Shown here piece by piece: positions 18,653 through 27,510 of a stretch of DNA of 64,000 nucleotides. The notes under the pieces are model-generated. The model did no database searches, was not told where the DNA came from, and worked only from the letters and a program-made list of their open reading frames with translations. This DNA comes from Caballeronia sp. dw_276 (GTDB taxonomy: Bacteria > Pseudomonadota > Gammaproteobacteria > Burkholderiales > Burkholderiaceae). Every line of letters starts with the position of its first letter. The first letter of the stretch is position 1. The stretch lies in NCBI RefSeq assembly GCF_018449635.1, contig NZ_JAAVUV010000001.1:310001-374000 (forward strand). The letters run 5' to 3'. Position numbers and translations under genes: made by a program.

Positions 18653-20530
18653 GTGATTCCGCATTCGTTTCTTCAGGACTTGCTGAACCGCGTCGATATC
18701 GTCGACGTGGTGGGCAGGTTCGTCCAGTTGAAGAAGGGCGGCGCGAATTTCATGGGCCTGTGCCCGTTTCACAACGAGAAGAGTCCGTCGTTCACGGTCA
18801 GCCCGACCAAGCAGTTCTATCACTGCTTCGGCTGCGGCGCGCACGGTACGGCAATCAGCTTTCTCATGGAGCACACGGCGCTCACCTTCCCGGAGGCCGT
18901 TCAGGAACTCGCCCAATCAGTGGGTTTGACGGTTCCGCAGGAGCCGTCGCGGCTCTCGGGCGGATCCGGCGAAGGCTATTCGCCTGCGCCGAGCAAGGCC
19001 GTGAGCGTTGCATTAACCGAGGTCATGCAAACCGCCTGCGACTTCTACAGGAAGCAACTGCGCGGGGCGCCTAACGCCATCGAATATCTGAAAAAACGCG
19101 GGCTCACGGGCGAAATCGCGTTGCGTTTCGGACTCGGCTACGCCCCTGACGGCTGGCAGAACCTGGAAAGCGCGTTTCCCGAGTACAAGAATGACAACCT
19201 GGTGGAAGCCGGCTTGGTGATCGTGAGCGAAAAAAGCGACAACCAAGGCCAATCCCGCCGATACGACCGCTTCCGCGAACGGGTCATGTTCCCGATCCGC
19301 AATGTGAAGGGTAACGTGATTGGATTTGGCGGGCGTGTGCTGGATGGTGGCGAACCCAAGTACCTGAACTCGCCGGAGACGCCACTTTTCAGCAAGGGCA
19401 GCGAGCTTTACGGGCTTTTCGAAGCACGTCTGGCCATTCGTGAACTTGGCTACGCGCTGGTCGTCGAAGGGTACATGGACGTCGTTGCCCTCGCCCAGCT
19501 TGGTTTTGCTAACGCGGTCGCCACGCTTGGAACGGCGTGTACGCCGGTCCACGTCCAGAAGCTGTTTCGTCAGACCGAAACCGTGGTATTCAGCTTCGAT
19601 GGCGATTCTGCCGGCCGCCGCGCCGCGCGTCGCGCGCTCGAAGCATGCTTGCCGCACGCCGCTGATAATCGCACCATCCGCTTCCTGTTCCTGCCGAAGG
19701 AACACGACCCGGACAGTTACGTGCGCGAGTTCGGCACGGACGGTTTTGGTGAACAGGTCGATCGCGCCATGCCGCTCTCGCAGTTCCTGCTCAACGAGAT
19801 CCTGAACGACAAGGAGCTCGACCAGCCGGAAGGCCGCGCCAAGGCGCTTTTCGATGCCAAACCGCTGTTGCAGGCGCTCCCAGCCAACGCATTGCGTGTG
19901 CAGATCCTGCACATGCTGGCCGATCGGCTTAATACACCGTTCGGCGAAATTGCGGCATTGTGTGACATCGATTCACGCGCCGCAGCGGTCGCCCGGGCCG
20001 CGTTGCCAAAGAGCGAGCGGCGCCGGGTCAAAGGGCATGAGCAACGGGCGCTGCGCAATCTGGTGATGTATCCGTCGATCTACACAACGCTCGATCACGA
20101 AAGCGAGCAGTCGCTCGTGACCATGACCGAACATGGCGAGTTATTCAGCGAGGTGATCGGACACGCTCGGGAACTGGGCGAGACGGCGGAGTTCCAGATG
20201 TTGTCGGATCTGTTGCGCAACGCCGCGAACGCCCCGACTTACGAGGATATCTTCCAGGAAATTCTCGCCTATGATGAAAACGTGCGGGACCTGCTGATGC
20301 GCGACCCCGCCGACGAATCCGCCAACGAGCGGGTTCAGGAGCAAAAAAAGCATCTGGCGGAAGAATTGCAAGCAACCGTGGTCAAGCTTCGGCACGACAG
20401 TTATAGGAACCGGCTGGATCAGCTGGCCCAGCAGGCCAGCCTGACGGCAGAAGAAATTGCCGAGTTTTCGGAGTTATCGGTTAAAGCTGCTCAAATCAAG
20501 GCTGCACGGGGGGCGAGTCGGGACATATAA
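18653..20530 (+). CDS. dnaG: DNA primase
   Basis: Makes RNA primers at the replication fork in concert with DnaB helicase. It has 625 residues. A CHC2 zinc-binding domain at the N-terminus has C37, H40, C58 and C61. The RNA-polymerase/TOPRIM core has EGYMDVVAL near 271 and FDGDSAGRRAA near 317. A C-terminal helicase-binding region completes the protein. The start is GTG with no clear Shine-Dalgarno, consistent with the weak translation typical of primase genes. rpoD follows after 82 bp. Confidence 0.96.
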   Translation: MIPHSFLQDLLNRVDIVDVVGRFVQLKKGGANFMGLCPFHNEKSPSFTVSPTKQFYHCFGCGAHGTAISFLMEHTALTFPEAVQELAQSVGLTVPQEPSRLSGGSGEGYSPAPSKAVSVALTEVMQTACDFYRKQLRGAPNAIEYLKKRGLTGEIALRFGLGYAPDGWQNLESAFPEYKNDNLVEAGLVIVSEKSDNQGQSRRYDRFRERVMFPIRNVKGNVIGFGGRVLDGGEPKYLNSPETPLFSKGSELYGLFEARLAIRELGYALVVEGYMDVVALAQLGFANAVATLGTACTPVHVQKLFRQTETVVFSFDGDSAGRRAARRALEACLPHAADNRTIRFLFLPKEHDPDSYVREFGTDGFGEQVDRAMPLSQFLLNEILNDKELDQPEGRAKALFDAKPLLQALPANALRVQILHMLADRLNTPFGEIAALCDIDSRAAAVARAALPKSERRRVKGHEQRALRNLVMYPSIYTTLDHESEQSLVTMTEHGELFSEVIGHARELGETAEFQMLSDLLRNAANAPTYEDIFQEILAYDENVRDLLMRDPADESANERVQEQKKHLAEELQATVVKLRHDSYRNRLDQLAQQASLTAEEIAEFSELSVKAAQIKAARGASRDI

Positions 20531-20538
20531 ATCTTGCA

Positions 20539-20547
20539 TGCTACAAT
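20539..20547 (+). promoter_or_regulatory. Possible rpoD-proximal promoter (extended -10)
   Basis: TGCTACAAT (TGn plus TACAAT) lies immediately after the dnaG stop codon and 66 bases before the rpoD start. No good -35 was found, but extended -10 elements can do without one. It would allow rpoD expression independent of dnaG. Confidence 0.45.
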
Positions 20548-20584
20548 TAAAGGTTTTCAGCAAGTTGTTTTTTTGACTTTTGTG

Positions 20585-20601
20585 CTCATTTGCGAAATGA
20601 G
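20585..20601 (+). promoter_or_regulatory. Hairpin next to the rpoD ribosome-binding site
   Basis: Perfect 7-bp stem CTCATTT, loop GCG, AAATGAG, directly abutting the GGTGGGG Shine-Dalgarno of rpoD and preceded by a run of seven Ts. It could tune rpoD translation. Function is inferred only from its position. Confidence 0.35.
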
Positions 20602-20612
20602 GTGGGGCACGC

Positions 20613-23264
20613 ATGGTTAAGACTGCTAGCGGGAAGAAAGCAACGGCAAGCGGCTCGAACGAGTCGAAGCGGGCGGTGGCCCAAAGCCGGTCAGTTTCTT
20701 CCTCTGGAGCGTCCAGAAACCGCGCGGCAGCCGTTCCTTCACCTTCGAATTCGTCTGCTTTGAGCACTAAGAAGCAAAGCTCGGTTGCATCGGCAGTGAG
20801 TGCGGGGCAGGCCCGGGCGGCGCAAGCCGTCAGGCCGCCAGGCAAAAAGACGCGGGGTCAGTCGACAGGCCAGGCCGGCAGGATTTCCGGCCAGTCAGGT
20901 GCGGCGGGCGAAGCGGAGAAGGCCGGAAGTTCGGCCGGCAAGCAAGCGAGTGCAACGGAAGCGGCTGCTAATGCGGGCCGGAAACGCGTCACGAAGCAGG
21001 AGTCGAAGCAGACTCGCATGCGCGTCGTGAAGCGAGGTCCGGCGCAGGACCCCGGACGGCGTAATGCCCGGAAAGTCGTGTCGACGCAGGACGAGGCAGC
21101 GCGCACACATTCAGTATCCACGGTTCCATCGGCTGTCGTCCAGCAGCCGCGAGTCGAGACTAATGCCGGTACGGCGAACTCCATGACGAAAAAGCTGAAT
21201 GAAGTACCCGTCGATGACGACGCAACGCAAAACGCGCAAAACGTCCAGGCCGATCCTGCGGTGCCCGCAGCGGAAGCCGTAGCCGCGCCTCCGGTCAAGG
21301 TCGAAAAGGTCAAGGCGCGCGACCGGCGTGCCAAGGAAAAGGCGCTGTTGAAGGACGCGTTCGCCTCGAGCGCTCCCGGTACCGTTGAGGAGCTCGAAGA
21401 GCGCCGCGCGAAGCTGCGCGCGCTGATCAAGCTCGGCAAGGAACGCGGCTTCCTGACCTACGCGGAAATCAACGATCACCTGCCCGATAACTTCACGGAA
21501 ACGGAAGCTATCGAAGGGATCATCAGCACGTTCAACGACATGGGCGTGGCCGTCTACGAACAGGCGCCGGACGCTGAAACGCTGCTGCTCAACGACAATG
21601 CGCCTGCGGCATCGTCGGATGATGAAGTCGAGGAAGAAGCCGAAGTCGCACTGTCCACCGTCGATTCCGAATTCGGCCGTACGACCGATCCCGTGCGCAT
21701 GTACATGCGCGAAATGGGAACGGTCGAGCTGCTCACGCGCGAAGGCGAAATCGAGATTGCGAAGCGCATCGAAGATGGCCTCAAGCATATGGTGATGGCT
21801 ATTTCGGCGTGCCCGACGACCATCGCGGATATCCTCGCCATGGCCGAGCGTGTGCAGAACGAAGAAACGCGCGTGGATGAGCTTGTGGATGGCTTGATCG
21901 ATCCGAACGCCGCCGACGCCGATGGTTTCTCCGAGCAGGAAGCGGAAGCCATCGAAAGCGAGGACGAAGAGGAAGCCGACGAAAGCAGCGACGACGAGGA
22001 AGAAGTCGACGAAACCACCGCCCAGGCCAACGCCAACGCCGCGCAGCTGGAAGCGCTCAAGCGTGCATCGCTCGAAAAATTCTCGCTGATCAGCGAGTGG
22101 TTCGACAAGATGCGCCGCGCGTACGAGAAGGAAGGCTACAAGTCGAAGGCTTATTTGAAGGCGCAGGAAGCCATTCAGAGCGAGTTGATGACCATTCGCT
22201 TTACCGCGCGGACCGTCGAGCGCCTGTGCGACACGTTGCGCGCGCAAGTGGACGAAGTGCGTCAGGTGGAACGTCAGATCCTGCATACCGTCGTCGATAA
22301 ATGCGGCATGCCGCGTGCCGAGTTCATCGCGCGGTTCCCGGGTAGCGAAACGGACCTCGAATGGTCGGAGAAGGTCGTTGCGGAGAACCATGGCTACAGC
22401 GTGATCCTCGCGCGTAACGTCCCGGCGATTCGCGAGCAGCAACAACGTCTGCTGGACTTGCAGGCGCGCGTGGTATTGCCGCTCAAGGACCTGAAGGAAA
22501 CCAACCGTCAAATGGCGGCCGGCGAACTGAAGGCGCGTCAGGCTAAACGCGAAATGACGGAAGCGAACTTGCGTCTCGTGATTTCGATTGCGAAGAAATA
22601 TACGAACCGCGGCCTGCAGTTCCTCGACCTGATCCAGGAAGGCAACATTGGCTTGATGAAGGCGGTGGACAAGTTTGAATATCGCCGCGGCTACAAGTTT
22701 TCCACGTACGCCACATGGTGGATCCGTCAGGCCATCACGCGTTCGATTGCCGACCAGGCGCGCACCATCCGGATTCCGGTTCACATGATCGAAACGATCA
22801 ACAAGATGAACCGTATTTCGCGGCAGATCCTGCAGGAAACCGGTCTTGAACCGGATCCGGCAACGCTCGCCGAAAAGATGGAAATGCCGGAAGACAAGAT
22901 CCGCAAGATCATGAAGATCGCGAAGGAACCGATCTCCATGGAAACGCCGATCGGGGACGACGACGACTCGCATCTGGGCGACTTTATCGAAGATACGAAT
23001 ACGGTCGCCCCTGCCGACGCCGCGCTGCATGCCAGCATGCGCGACGTGGTGAAGGACGTGCTGGACTCGTTGACGCCGCGTGAAGCGAAGGTGCTGCGCA
23101 TGCGTTTTGGTATCGAGATGAGTACGGACCACACGCTTGAAGAAGTGGGCAAGCAGTTTGATGTGACGCGCGAGCGGATCCGCCAGATCGAGGCGAAGGC
23201 GCTGCGCAAGCTCCGCCATCCGAGCCGTTCGGACAAGCTGAAGTCGTTCCTGGAAGGGAATTGA
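20613..23264 (+). CDS. rpoD: RNA polymerase primary sigma factor RpoD (sigma-70)
   Basis: Housekeeping sigma factor. At 883 residues it is far longer than the E. coli protein (613). Residues 1 to about 245 are a low-complexity K/S/A/G/R-rich extension. Region 1.1 follows near 265-340 and region 1.2 ([21 protein letters not shown]) near 357. A very acidic stretch of E/D/S runs at about 443-475. Region 2 ([30 protein letters not shown]) lies near 670-710 and region 4.2 ([20 protein letters not shown]) at the C-terminus. An internal ATG at 21183 lacks a ribosome site, so the long form is preferred. Confidence 0.97.
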   Translation: MVKTASGKKATASGSNESKRAVAQSRSVSSSGASRNRAAAVPSPSNSSALSTKKQSSVASAVSAGQARAAQAVRPPGKKTRGQSTGQAGRISGQSGAAGEAEKAGSSAGKQASATEAAANAGRKRVTKQESKQTRMRVVKRGPAQDPGRRNARKVVSTQDEAARTHSVSTVPSAVVQQPRVETNAGTANSMTKKLNEVPVDDDATQNAQNVQADPAVPAAEAVAAPPVKVEKVKARDRRAKEKALLKDAFASSAPGTVEELEERRAKLRALIKLGKERGFLTYAEINDHLPDNFTETEAIEGIISTFNDMGVAVYEQAPDAETLLLNDNAPAASSDDEVEEEAEVALSTVDSEFGRTTDPVRMYMREMGTVELLTREGEIEIAKRIEDGLKHMVMAISACPTTIADILAMAERVQNEETRVDELVDGLIDPNAADADGFSEQEAEAIESEDEEEADESSDDEEEVDETTAQANANAAQLEALKRASLEKFSLISEWFDKMRRAYEKEGYKSKAYLKAQEAIQSELMTIRFTARTVERLCDTLRAQVDEVRQVERQILHTVVDKCGMPRAEFIARFPGSETDLEWSEKVVAENHGYSVILARNVPAIREQQQRLLDLQARVVLPLKDLKETNRQMAAGELKARQAKREMTEANLRLVISIAKKYTNRGLQFLDLIQEGNIGLMKAVDKFEYRRGYKFSTYATWWIRQAITRSIADQARTIRIPVHMIETINKMNRISRQILQETGLEPDPATLAEKMEMPEDKIRKIMKIAKEPISMETPIGDDDDSHLGDFIEDTNTVAPADAALHASMRDVVKDVLDSLTPREAKVLRMRFGIEMSTDHTLEEVGKQFDVTRERIRQIEAKALRKLRHPSRSDKLKSFLEGN

Positions 23265-23292
23265 TGGTTGGGGCGTGGATGTAGCACCCGAG

Positions 23293-23329
23293 CGCGGCGG
23301 CCCGATTTTGGGCCGCCGCGCTTGTTTTA
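23293..23329 (+). terminator. rpoD terminator
   Basis: Twelve-bp GC-rich stem (GCGCGGCGGCCC, loop GATTTT, GGGCCGCCGCGC) followed by TTGTTTT. Confidence 0.9.
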
Positions 23330-23423
23330 TAGCCCGTTTCAGGGCAAACTCGCAGACCTTCGCGATGCACGGCGAACGCGCTTAGTCATCGCGGCAGCGT
23401 TTATATGCCATCAGCTGCACATA

Positions 23424-23500
23424 GGGCCGGAAGCTTAATTGGTATAAGCTGTCGACTCATAATCGACCGACAGTGGGTTCGAATCCCACCCGGCCCACCA
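23424..23500 (+). tRNA. tRNA with CAT anticodon, probably tRNA-Ile2 (lysidine type)
   Basis: 77 nt with encoded CCA. The 7-bp acceptor stem is GGGCCGG/CCGGCCC. The anticodon arm GTCGA-CTCATAA-TCGAC gives anticodon CAT at 23458-23460, and the T arm is GTGGG-TTCGAAT-CCCAC. The acceptor pairs C4-G69 and C5-G68 are those known to be favoured by the TilS lysidine synthase. The anticodon arm resembles tRNA-Ile2 more than elongator tRNA-Met. Automatic tools may call it Met. Confidence 0.9.
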
Positions 23501-23616
23501 GGATTCCGAGCGTATCGCGCTCCCTGCGTTTCTTATTACATATCGCCACAAAAGCCGCTACGCAATCTGCTATTTCGATAACGCATCGGAAGATGCGAGC
23601 CCTGGCGTTCATCGGC

Positions 23617-23826
23617 TTATCTGCAACACGCGCACCCACCCATGTGCCGCATTCCGTACCCTCCTGTGGATTCCGCGGTTTCACCGGACAGCGACGGCGC
23701 GCCCACGACAACCCGCTGCGCCGTCAAGCCGCATTGCGGGCACGCGGTGGCGTCATTGCGTTCAGCAATTCGCCGAGCGGTTTCGAAATGACCGCATTCC
23801 GGGCATTCATAGTCATAAACTGGCAT
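23617..23826 (-). CDS. FmdB-family zinc ribbon protein
   Basis: Small 69-residue zinc-ribbon protein starting MPVYDYECPECG, with CPEC at residues 8-11 and CPQC at about 29-32 forming the metal knuckles, and a C-terminal GGCACC tail. The family is widespread and often called a putative regulator from its link to formamidase/amidase operons; its function is not established. It is transcribed toward the tRNA. Confidence 0.88.
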   Translation of the reverse strand: MPVYDYECPECGHFETARRIAERNDATACPQCGLTAQRVVVGAPSLSGETAESTGGYGMRHMGGCACCR

Positions 23827-23961
23827 GGTTTGAGATCAGCACGACGGTTGCAAAAAGAACCTGCTTTGAATACCTAGCGTAACGTTTCCGGCAAACATCG
23901 GGAAGCGGTGGAATGTGAGTTGCTGTCTGTATTGATCATCGACCACAGACAGGAACGCATC

Positions 23962-24327
23962 ATGGCCCGGATAGAACGCGAGAAAGAAGATGGCAAACCG
24001 CTTGGCGACAGCGGATCGGGCGCGAGCGGCGGCGGCTCCATTGGCAATCTGCCCGGCGGGGCGGCAACCGGGGGCGATGCCCGGCAAGGCGTGCGCGCGC
24101 CCGACGCGCCGTTGCAGAACCCTGATCCCAGACTCGAACGACCCGCCGAAGGAATAGACGAGGCCAAGCGTCCGACGCCAATGGAAGCGAACGACTACGC
24201 GAAAGATGACAAGTCGAAAGGTGCGTCGTCAAACGAAGGTGATTCGGCCAACAGCACTAAGCCTCAGACGGCGACGGAAGCGGCGCTGCCTTCGACCATC
24301 GATAAAAATCCGCGCCCGAAAGAATAG
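23962..24327 (+). CDS. Small disordered hypothetical protein
   Basis: 121 residues, not recognised. The sequence is almost wholly Gly/Ser/Pro/Asp/Lys-rich (GSGASGGGSIGNLPGG) without hydrophobic segments, so it is probably intrinsically disordered and cytoplasmic. The ATG at 23962 has an AGGAA ribosome site; the frame extends 18 codons upstream without support. Its composition and charged KPRPKE-type tail recall the small protein at 41822, hinting at a stress-related class. It converges with the FAH-family gene. Confidence 0.6.
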   Translation: MARIEREKEDGKPLGDSGSGASGGGSIGNLPGGAATGGDARQGVRAPDAPLQNPDPRLERPAEGIDEAKRPTPMEANDYAKDDKSKGASSNEGDSANSTKPQTATEAALPSTIDKNPRPKE

Positions 24328-24358
24328 ACGCGGATCGAACGGCGTTTTTTGCGCCTCC

Positions 24359-25543
24359 TTATTTTTGGCCGAGCGAAATACCTCGTTCGGCCAGATTCTT
24401 GTACAGCGCGCGAACCCCGAATGTCCACGGCGTGATTTCTTCCGAACGGCGCACGGTGTTCACCAGTGCACCGAGCGTCGGCGCCGAAATCGTTACCGCG
24501 TCGCCCATGTGATGCGTGAAACCGCCGCCCGGCGTGTCCCGATCCTTGATCGGCGAGAACATTGTGCCAAGGAACAGCATCAGGCCGTCAGGGTACTGAT
24601 GGTGCGCGCCGATTGTCTGCTCGACGAGGTCGGCGGGGTCGCGGCTGATCTCGCTCATGTGGCTGATGCCGTCGAGCGTGAAGCCGTCGTCGGCGCCTTC
24701 GATTCGCAATGACACGCTGGCCTGGCGGACCGAATCTAGTGTGAATTCGCCATCGAAAAGGCGAATGAACGGGCCGATCGCGCATGACCCGTTGTTGTCC
24801 TTTGCCTTGCCGAGCAGCAGCGCGCTGCGACCTTCGATGTCGCGCAAATTAACGTCGTTGCCAAGCGTCGCGCCGACAATCTTCCCCACGCTGTTCACGG
24901 CGAGCACGATCTCGGGCTCGGGGTTGTTCCAGATCGACGTCCGGTACAGGCCGATATCCGCGCCAAGTCCGACCGAGGACATCGGCTGCGATTTGGAAAA
25001 TACCTCGGCGTCCGGGCCAATGCCGACTTCCATGTATTGCGACCACGCGCCGCGGCGCTCGAGTTCGGCCTTCAGCTTCTCCGCGCTTTCCGAACCCGGC
25101 ACGATCTTGGAAAGGTCTGCACCGATCAGCGTGTTGATGGTTTCGCGCACTTCTTTCGCCTTGCTGGCGTCGCCGCCGGCCTGCTCTTCGATCACGCGCT
25201 CGAGCAAACTGACCGCAAAGGTCACGCCGCATGCCTTGACGGCCTGCACGTCGCACGGTGCGAGCAATTTGACGCCGGTCGAATTCGGATCGAAGCTCGC
25301 ACGCACGATGTCTTCGACCAAACCCAGCGATTCGCCTTCGGCATGGCGGACGATATCGAGTGCGTCGGCGCGTTCGAACAGATCGGCTGTTGTCGGCGCG
25401 ATGTGCGTGATGTCGATGACCTGTCCCCCACGAACGCAGACTACAGACGGGCCGTTGACAGGGGCCGGACGCCAGACACGGCCGATAAGCACCGCACGGT
25501 CGAGATCATCGGGAAGGCAGGCGGAAGGGGAAAACGAAGCCAT
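24359..25543 (-). CDS. Fumarylacetoacetate hydrolase (FAH) family protein
   Basis: 394-residue metal-dependent FAH-fold enzyme. The expected acidic metal ligands lie in NPEPEIVL and GNDVNLRD, and the C-terminal GDxVxI strand is present (GDAVTISAPTLG). This long subtype (COG3970-like) is often tied to 2-keto-3-deoxy sugar-acid dehydration in catabolic operons. That is only a family inference, since no sugar dehydrogenase is nearby. It is divergent from an IclR regulator 115 bp away, which probably controls it through the palindrome at 25602-25641. Confidence 0.8.
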   Translation of the reverse strand: MASFSPSACLPDDLDRAVLIGRVWRPAPVNGPSVVCVRGGQVIDITHIAPTTADLFERADALDIVRHAEGESLGLVEDIVRASFDPNSTGVKLLAPCDVQAVKACGVTFAVSLLERVIEEQAGGDASKAKEVRETINTLIGADLSKIVPGSESAEKLKAELERRGAWSQYMEVGIGPDAEVFSKSQPMSSVGLGADIGLYRTSIWNNPEPEIVLAVNSVGKIVGATLGNDVNLRDIEGRSALLLGKAKDNNGSCAIGPFIRLFDGEFTLDSVRQASVSLRIEGADDGFTLDGISHMSEISRDPADLVEQTIGAHHQYPDGLMLFLGTMFSPIKDRDTPGGGFTHHMGDAVTISAPTLGALVNTVRRSEEITPWTFGVRALYKNLAERGISLGQK

Positions 25544-25601
25544 ATGGTAGTGTCCGGGCTGGTGGAAATCGAGCCCTTGATCGTATTATCGGGGTATCGA
25601 G

Positions 25602-25641
25602 TTGTCCATTATGTTGTAGATAATTCCAACCTGTTGGACAA
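25602..25641. promoter_or_regulatory. Putative IclR operator (nested inverted repeat)
   Basis: TTGTCCA at 25602-25608 and TGGACAA at 25635-25641 form a 7-bp inverted repeat. An inner ATTAT/ATAAT pair lies between them. It sits midway in the divergent FAH/IclR intergenic region, just upstream of the regulator start. Confidence 0.45.
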
Positions 25642-25658
25642 AAAAACGAACAGTCAAA

Positions 25659-26429
25659 ATGAGAAGCGACACCGCCGAGCGTACCTACGAAGTGCCCGCG
25701 CTGCGGCGCGCCAATGATGTACTTCAAGTCCTCGCCAACGCGCGCGCGCCGGTACGTGCGTCTGCGCTGCACGAAGCCACGGGTTTATCGCGCAGCACGT
25801 TGTACCTGCTGCTGGATTCGCTTGAGCGCCAGTTCTGGATCGAGAAACGGGGCGATGGCTACATCATCGGCGTGAAGCTGTTCGAGCTGGGAAGCGCATT
25901 CGTTCGCCACGATGGTTTCCAGGCAGCGTTCCGGTCGCAGGCCGCGGCATTTGTCGCGACGCACAACGAGGTCGTGCAACTCGCCACGCTTGACGGCCGC
26001 GACGTGGTGTATATCGCCCGGGAGGATTCGCGCCGTGCGGTGCGGCTCGTATCGGATCTTGGATCGCGGCTGCCGGCGCATTCGTGCGCGCTCGGCAAGG
26101 CTTTGCTCGCGACCATTCCCGACGCGCAATTGCTTCAGTTGCTGCCTGACAGGCTCGCGGCCGCGACACCGCGAACGATCACGCGGCGCTCGGCCTTGCT
26201 GCGGGAACTTGCGCGCGTCCGGGAAACCGGGCTCGCGAGCGAATGCGAGGAAGCGGCGGCGGGGCTGACGTGCTTTGCGGCGTATGTGGGGGAAACTCCG
26301 CACGGCAAGCGGCTGGCTGTGAGCACCAGCGTGCCGATAGGACGCATGGACGCGCGCCGCGAGAAGCGGATTTGCATTGCGATCGCGCGCATGGCGCAGC
26401 AGATCGGCGCGAAATGCGCTGAAGCCTGA
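25659..26429 (+). CDS. IclR family transcriptional regulator
   Basis: 256-residue regulator. An N-terminal winged helix (VRASALHEATGLSRSTLYLLLDSLE, about residues 29-53) precedes the IclR effector-binding domain, with the conserved PAHSCALGKALLA segment near 140. IclR proteins bind small aromatic or sugar-acid metabolites and often control a divergent gene. Here that would be the FAH-family hydrolase, and possibly the bicupin downstream. Confidence 0.9.
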   Translation: MRSDTAERTYEVPALRRANDVLQVLANARAPVRASALHEATGLSRSTLYLLLDSLERQFWIEKRGDGYIIGVKLFELGSAFVRHDGFQAAFRSQAAAFVATHNEVVQLATLDGRDVVYIAREDSRRAVRLVSDLGSRLPAHSCALGKALLATIPDAQLLQLLPDRLAAATPRTITRRSALLRELARVRETGLASECEEAAAGLTCFAAYVGETPHGKRLAVSTSVPIGRMDARREKRICIAIARMAQQIGAKCAEA

Positions 26430-26563
26430 GGAGTTCTGAAAGGCCGTCCTATCGATACCCCCTTTTACGCAAAGGTGATTTCGATGCAAGGCGCTTCTGC
26501 GCGAACCGCCCTCTCCTTAAAGTGGCGTTACCCCATTGAACGCCCACTTGAAAGGAGCTTGCC

Positions 26564-27508
26564 ATGCTGAATAAAACGTCCTCCGCCACGCTCGCCGAAG
26601 CATCGTCCGCAACCGATGATGCGCAGTACTTCGAGTACACGTCGTCGGCGAATCCCATCGGCGCGAAGCTCATTTCGCGCGTGCCGTTCCGCAATTTTTC
26701 GCCGTCGCTTTATGCCGATGGCAAGACGCGCATCGTGCCGCTCGACTTGTCGGCCGAGCTGAATTGCCCCAGCCCCGCGACAGGCCCCGGCCTCAGCGCG
26801 AACTTTGTGCGCATCAATGCGGGCGACGAACTCAAGCTCGCGCCAATCGCGACGTCGCAGGTTTGTTATGTGATCAGCGGCGCTGGAAACGTCACGCAAG
26901 GCGCGGCGAACTTCCCGTTCGCGCAGGGCGATTTCTTCACGCTGCCGGGAGGCGAAACCGCCAGCCTCAGCGCCGATACGGCCGCGACGCTCTACTACGT
27001 CAACGACGCGCCATTGCTGACGTACCTTGGCGTGACATCCGTTGCGTCGCGTTTTGCCGCGACGCTTTATCCGGCAGCGCGGGCGCAGGCCGAACTGAAA
27101 AAGGTGAGGGAGGACGCGAACGCCGCACGGCGCAACCGCATCAGCGTGCTGCTTGGCAACGTCCATTTCCCGCAGACACGAACGGTCACGCACACCCTCT
27201 GGGCGATGTTCGGCGTGGTCACGCCCAACTCAGAGCAAAAGCCGCATCGGCATCAATCGATAGCGCTTGATTTCATCGCGGGATGTGAGCCGGGTTGCTA
27301 TACGCTCGTCGGCACGGAGCTGGACGAGAACGGCAGGATTGCGAACCCGACGCGCGTCGATTGGGAGCCGGGCATGGCCTTCGTCACGCCGCCGGGATAC
27401 TGGCACGCGCATTTCAATGAATCGGATGGCGACGCTTATGTGATTCCAATCCAGGACGCCGGGTTGCAGACGTACCTGCGCACGCTCGACATCCGCTTCG
27501 CGCATTAA
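26564..27508 (+). CDS. Two-cupin domain protein
   Basis: 314 residues with two cupin barrels. The first (around VCYVISGAGNVTQG to FFTLPGGE) lacks the usual His ligands. The second carries KPHRHQS and a later PPGYWHAHFN, giving a plausible three-His metal site. This layout resembles gentisate-dioxygenase-like bicupins in which only one barrel is catalytic, but I cannot assign a substrate. It has a strong AAAGGAG ribosome site. It is encoded after the IclR gene and converges within a few bases on a LysR gene. Confidence 0.7.
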   Translation: MLNKTSSATLAEASSATDDAQYFEYTSSANPIGAKLISRVPFRNFSPSLYADGKTRIVPLDLSAELNCPSPATGPGLSANFVRINAGDELKLAPIATSQVCYVISGAGNVTQGAANFPFAQGDFFTLPGGETASLSADTAATLYYVNDAPLLTYLGVTSVASRFAATLYPAARAQAELKKVREDANAARRNRISVLLGNVHFPQTRTVTHTLWAMFGVVTPNSEQKPHRHQSIALDFIAGCEPGCYTLVGTELDENGRIANPTRVDWEPGMAFVTPPGYWHAHFNESDGDAYVIPIQDAGLQTYLRTLDIRFAH

Positions 27509-27510
27509 CG

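Noticed and set aside
21111-23219. 702-codon open frame antisense to rpoD
   Set aside because: A mirror of rpoD codon bias; His/Arg/Leu-rich translation without domains or ribosome site.
23501-23616. Genomic island inserted at the tRNA
   Set aside because: No repeat of the tRNA 3' end and no integrase downstream; the next genes look like ordinary chromosome.
26564-27508. Bicupin as (S)-ureidoglycine aminohydrolase (AllE), matching the nearby guanine deaminase
   Set aside because: The order and His spacing of the barrels do not resemble AllE as I know it; kept as an unassigned bicupin.
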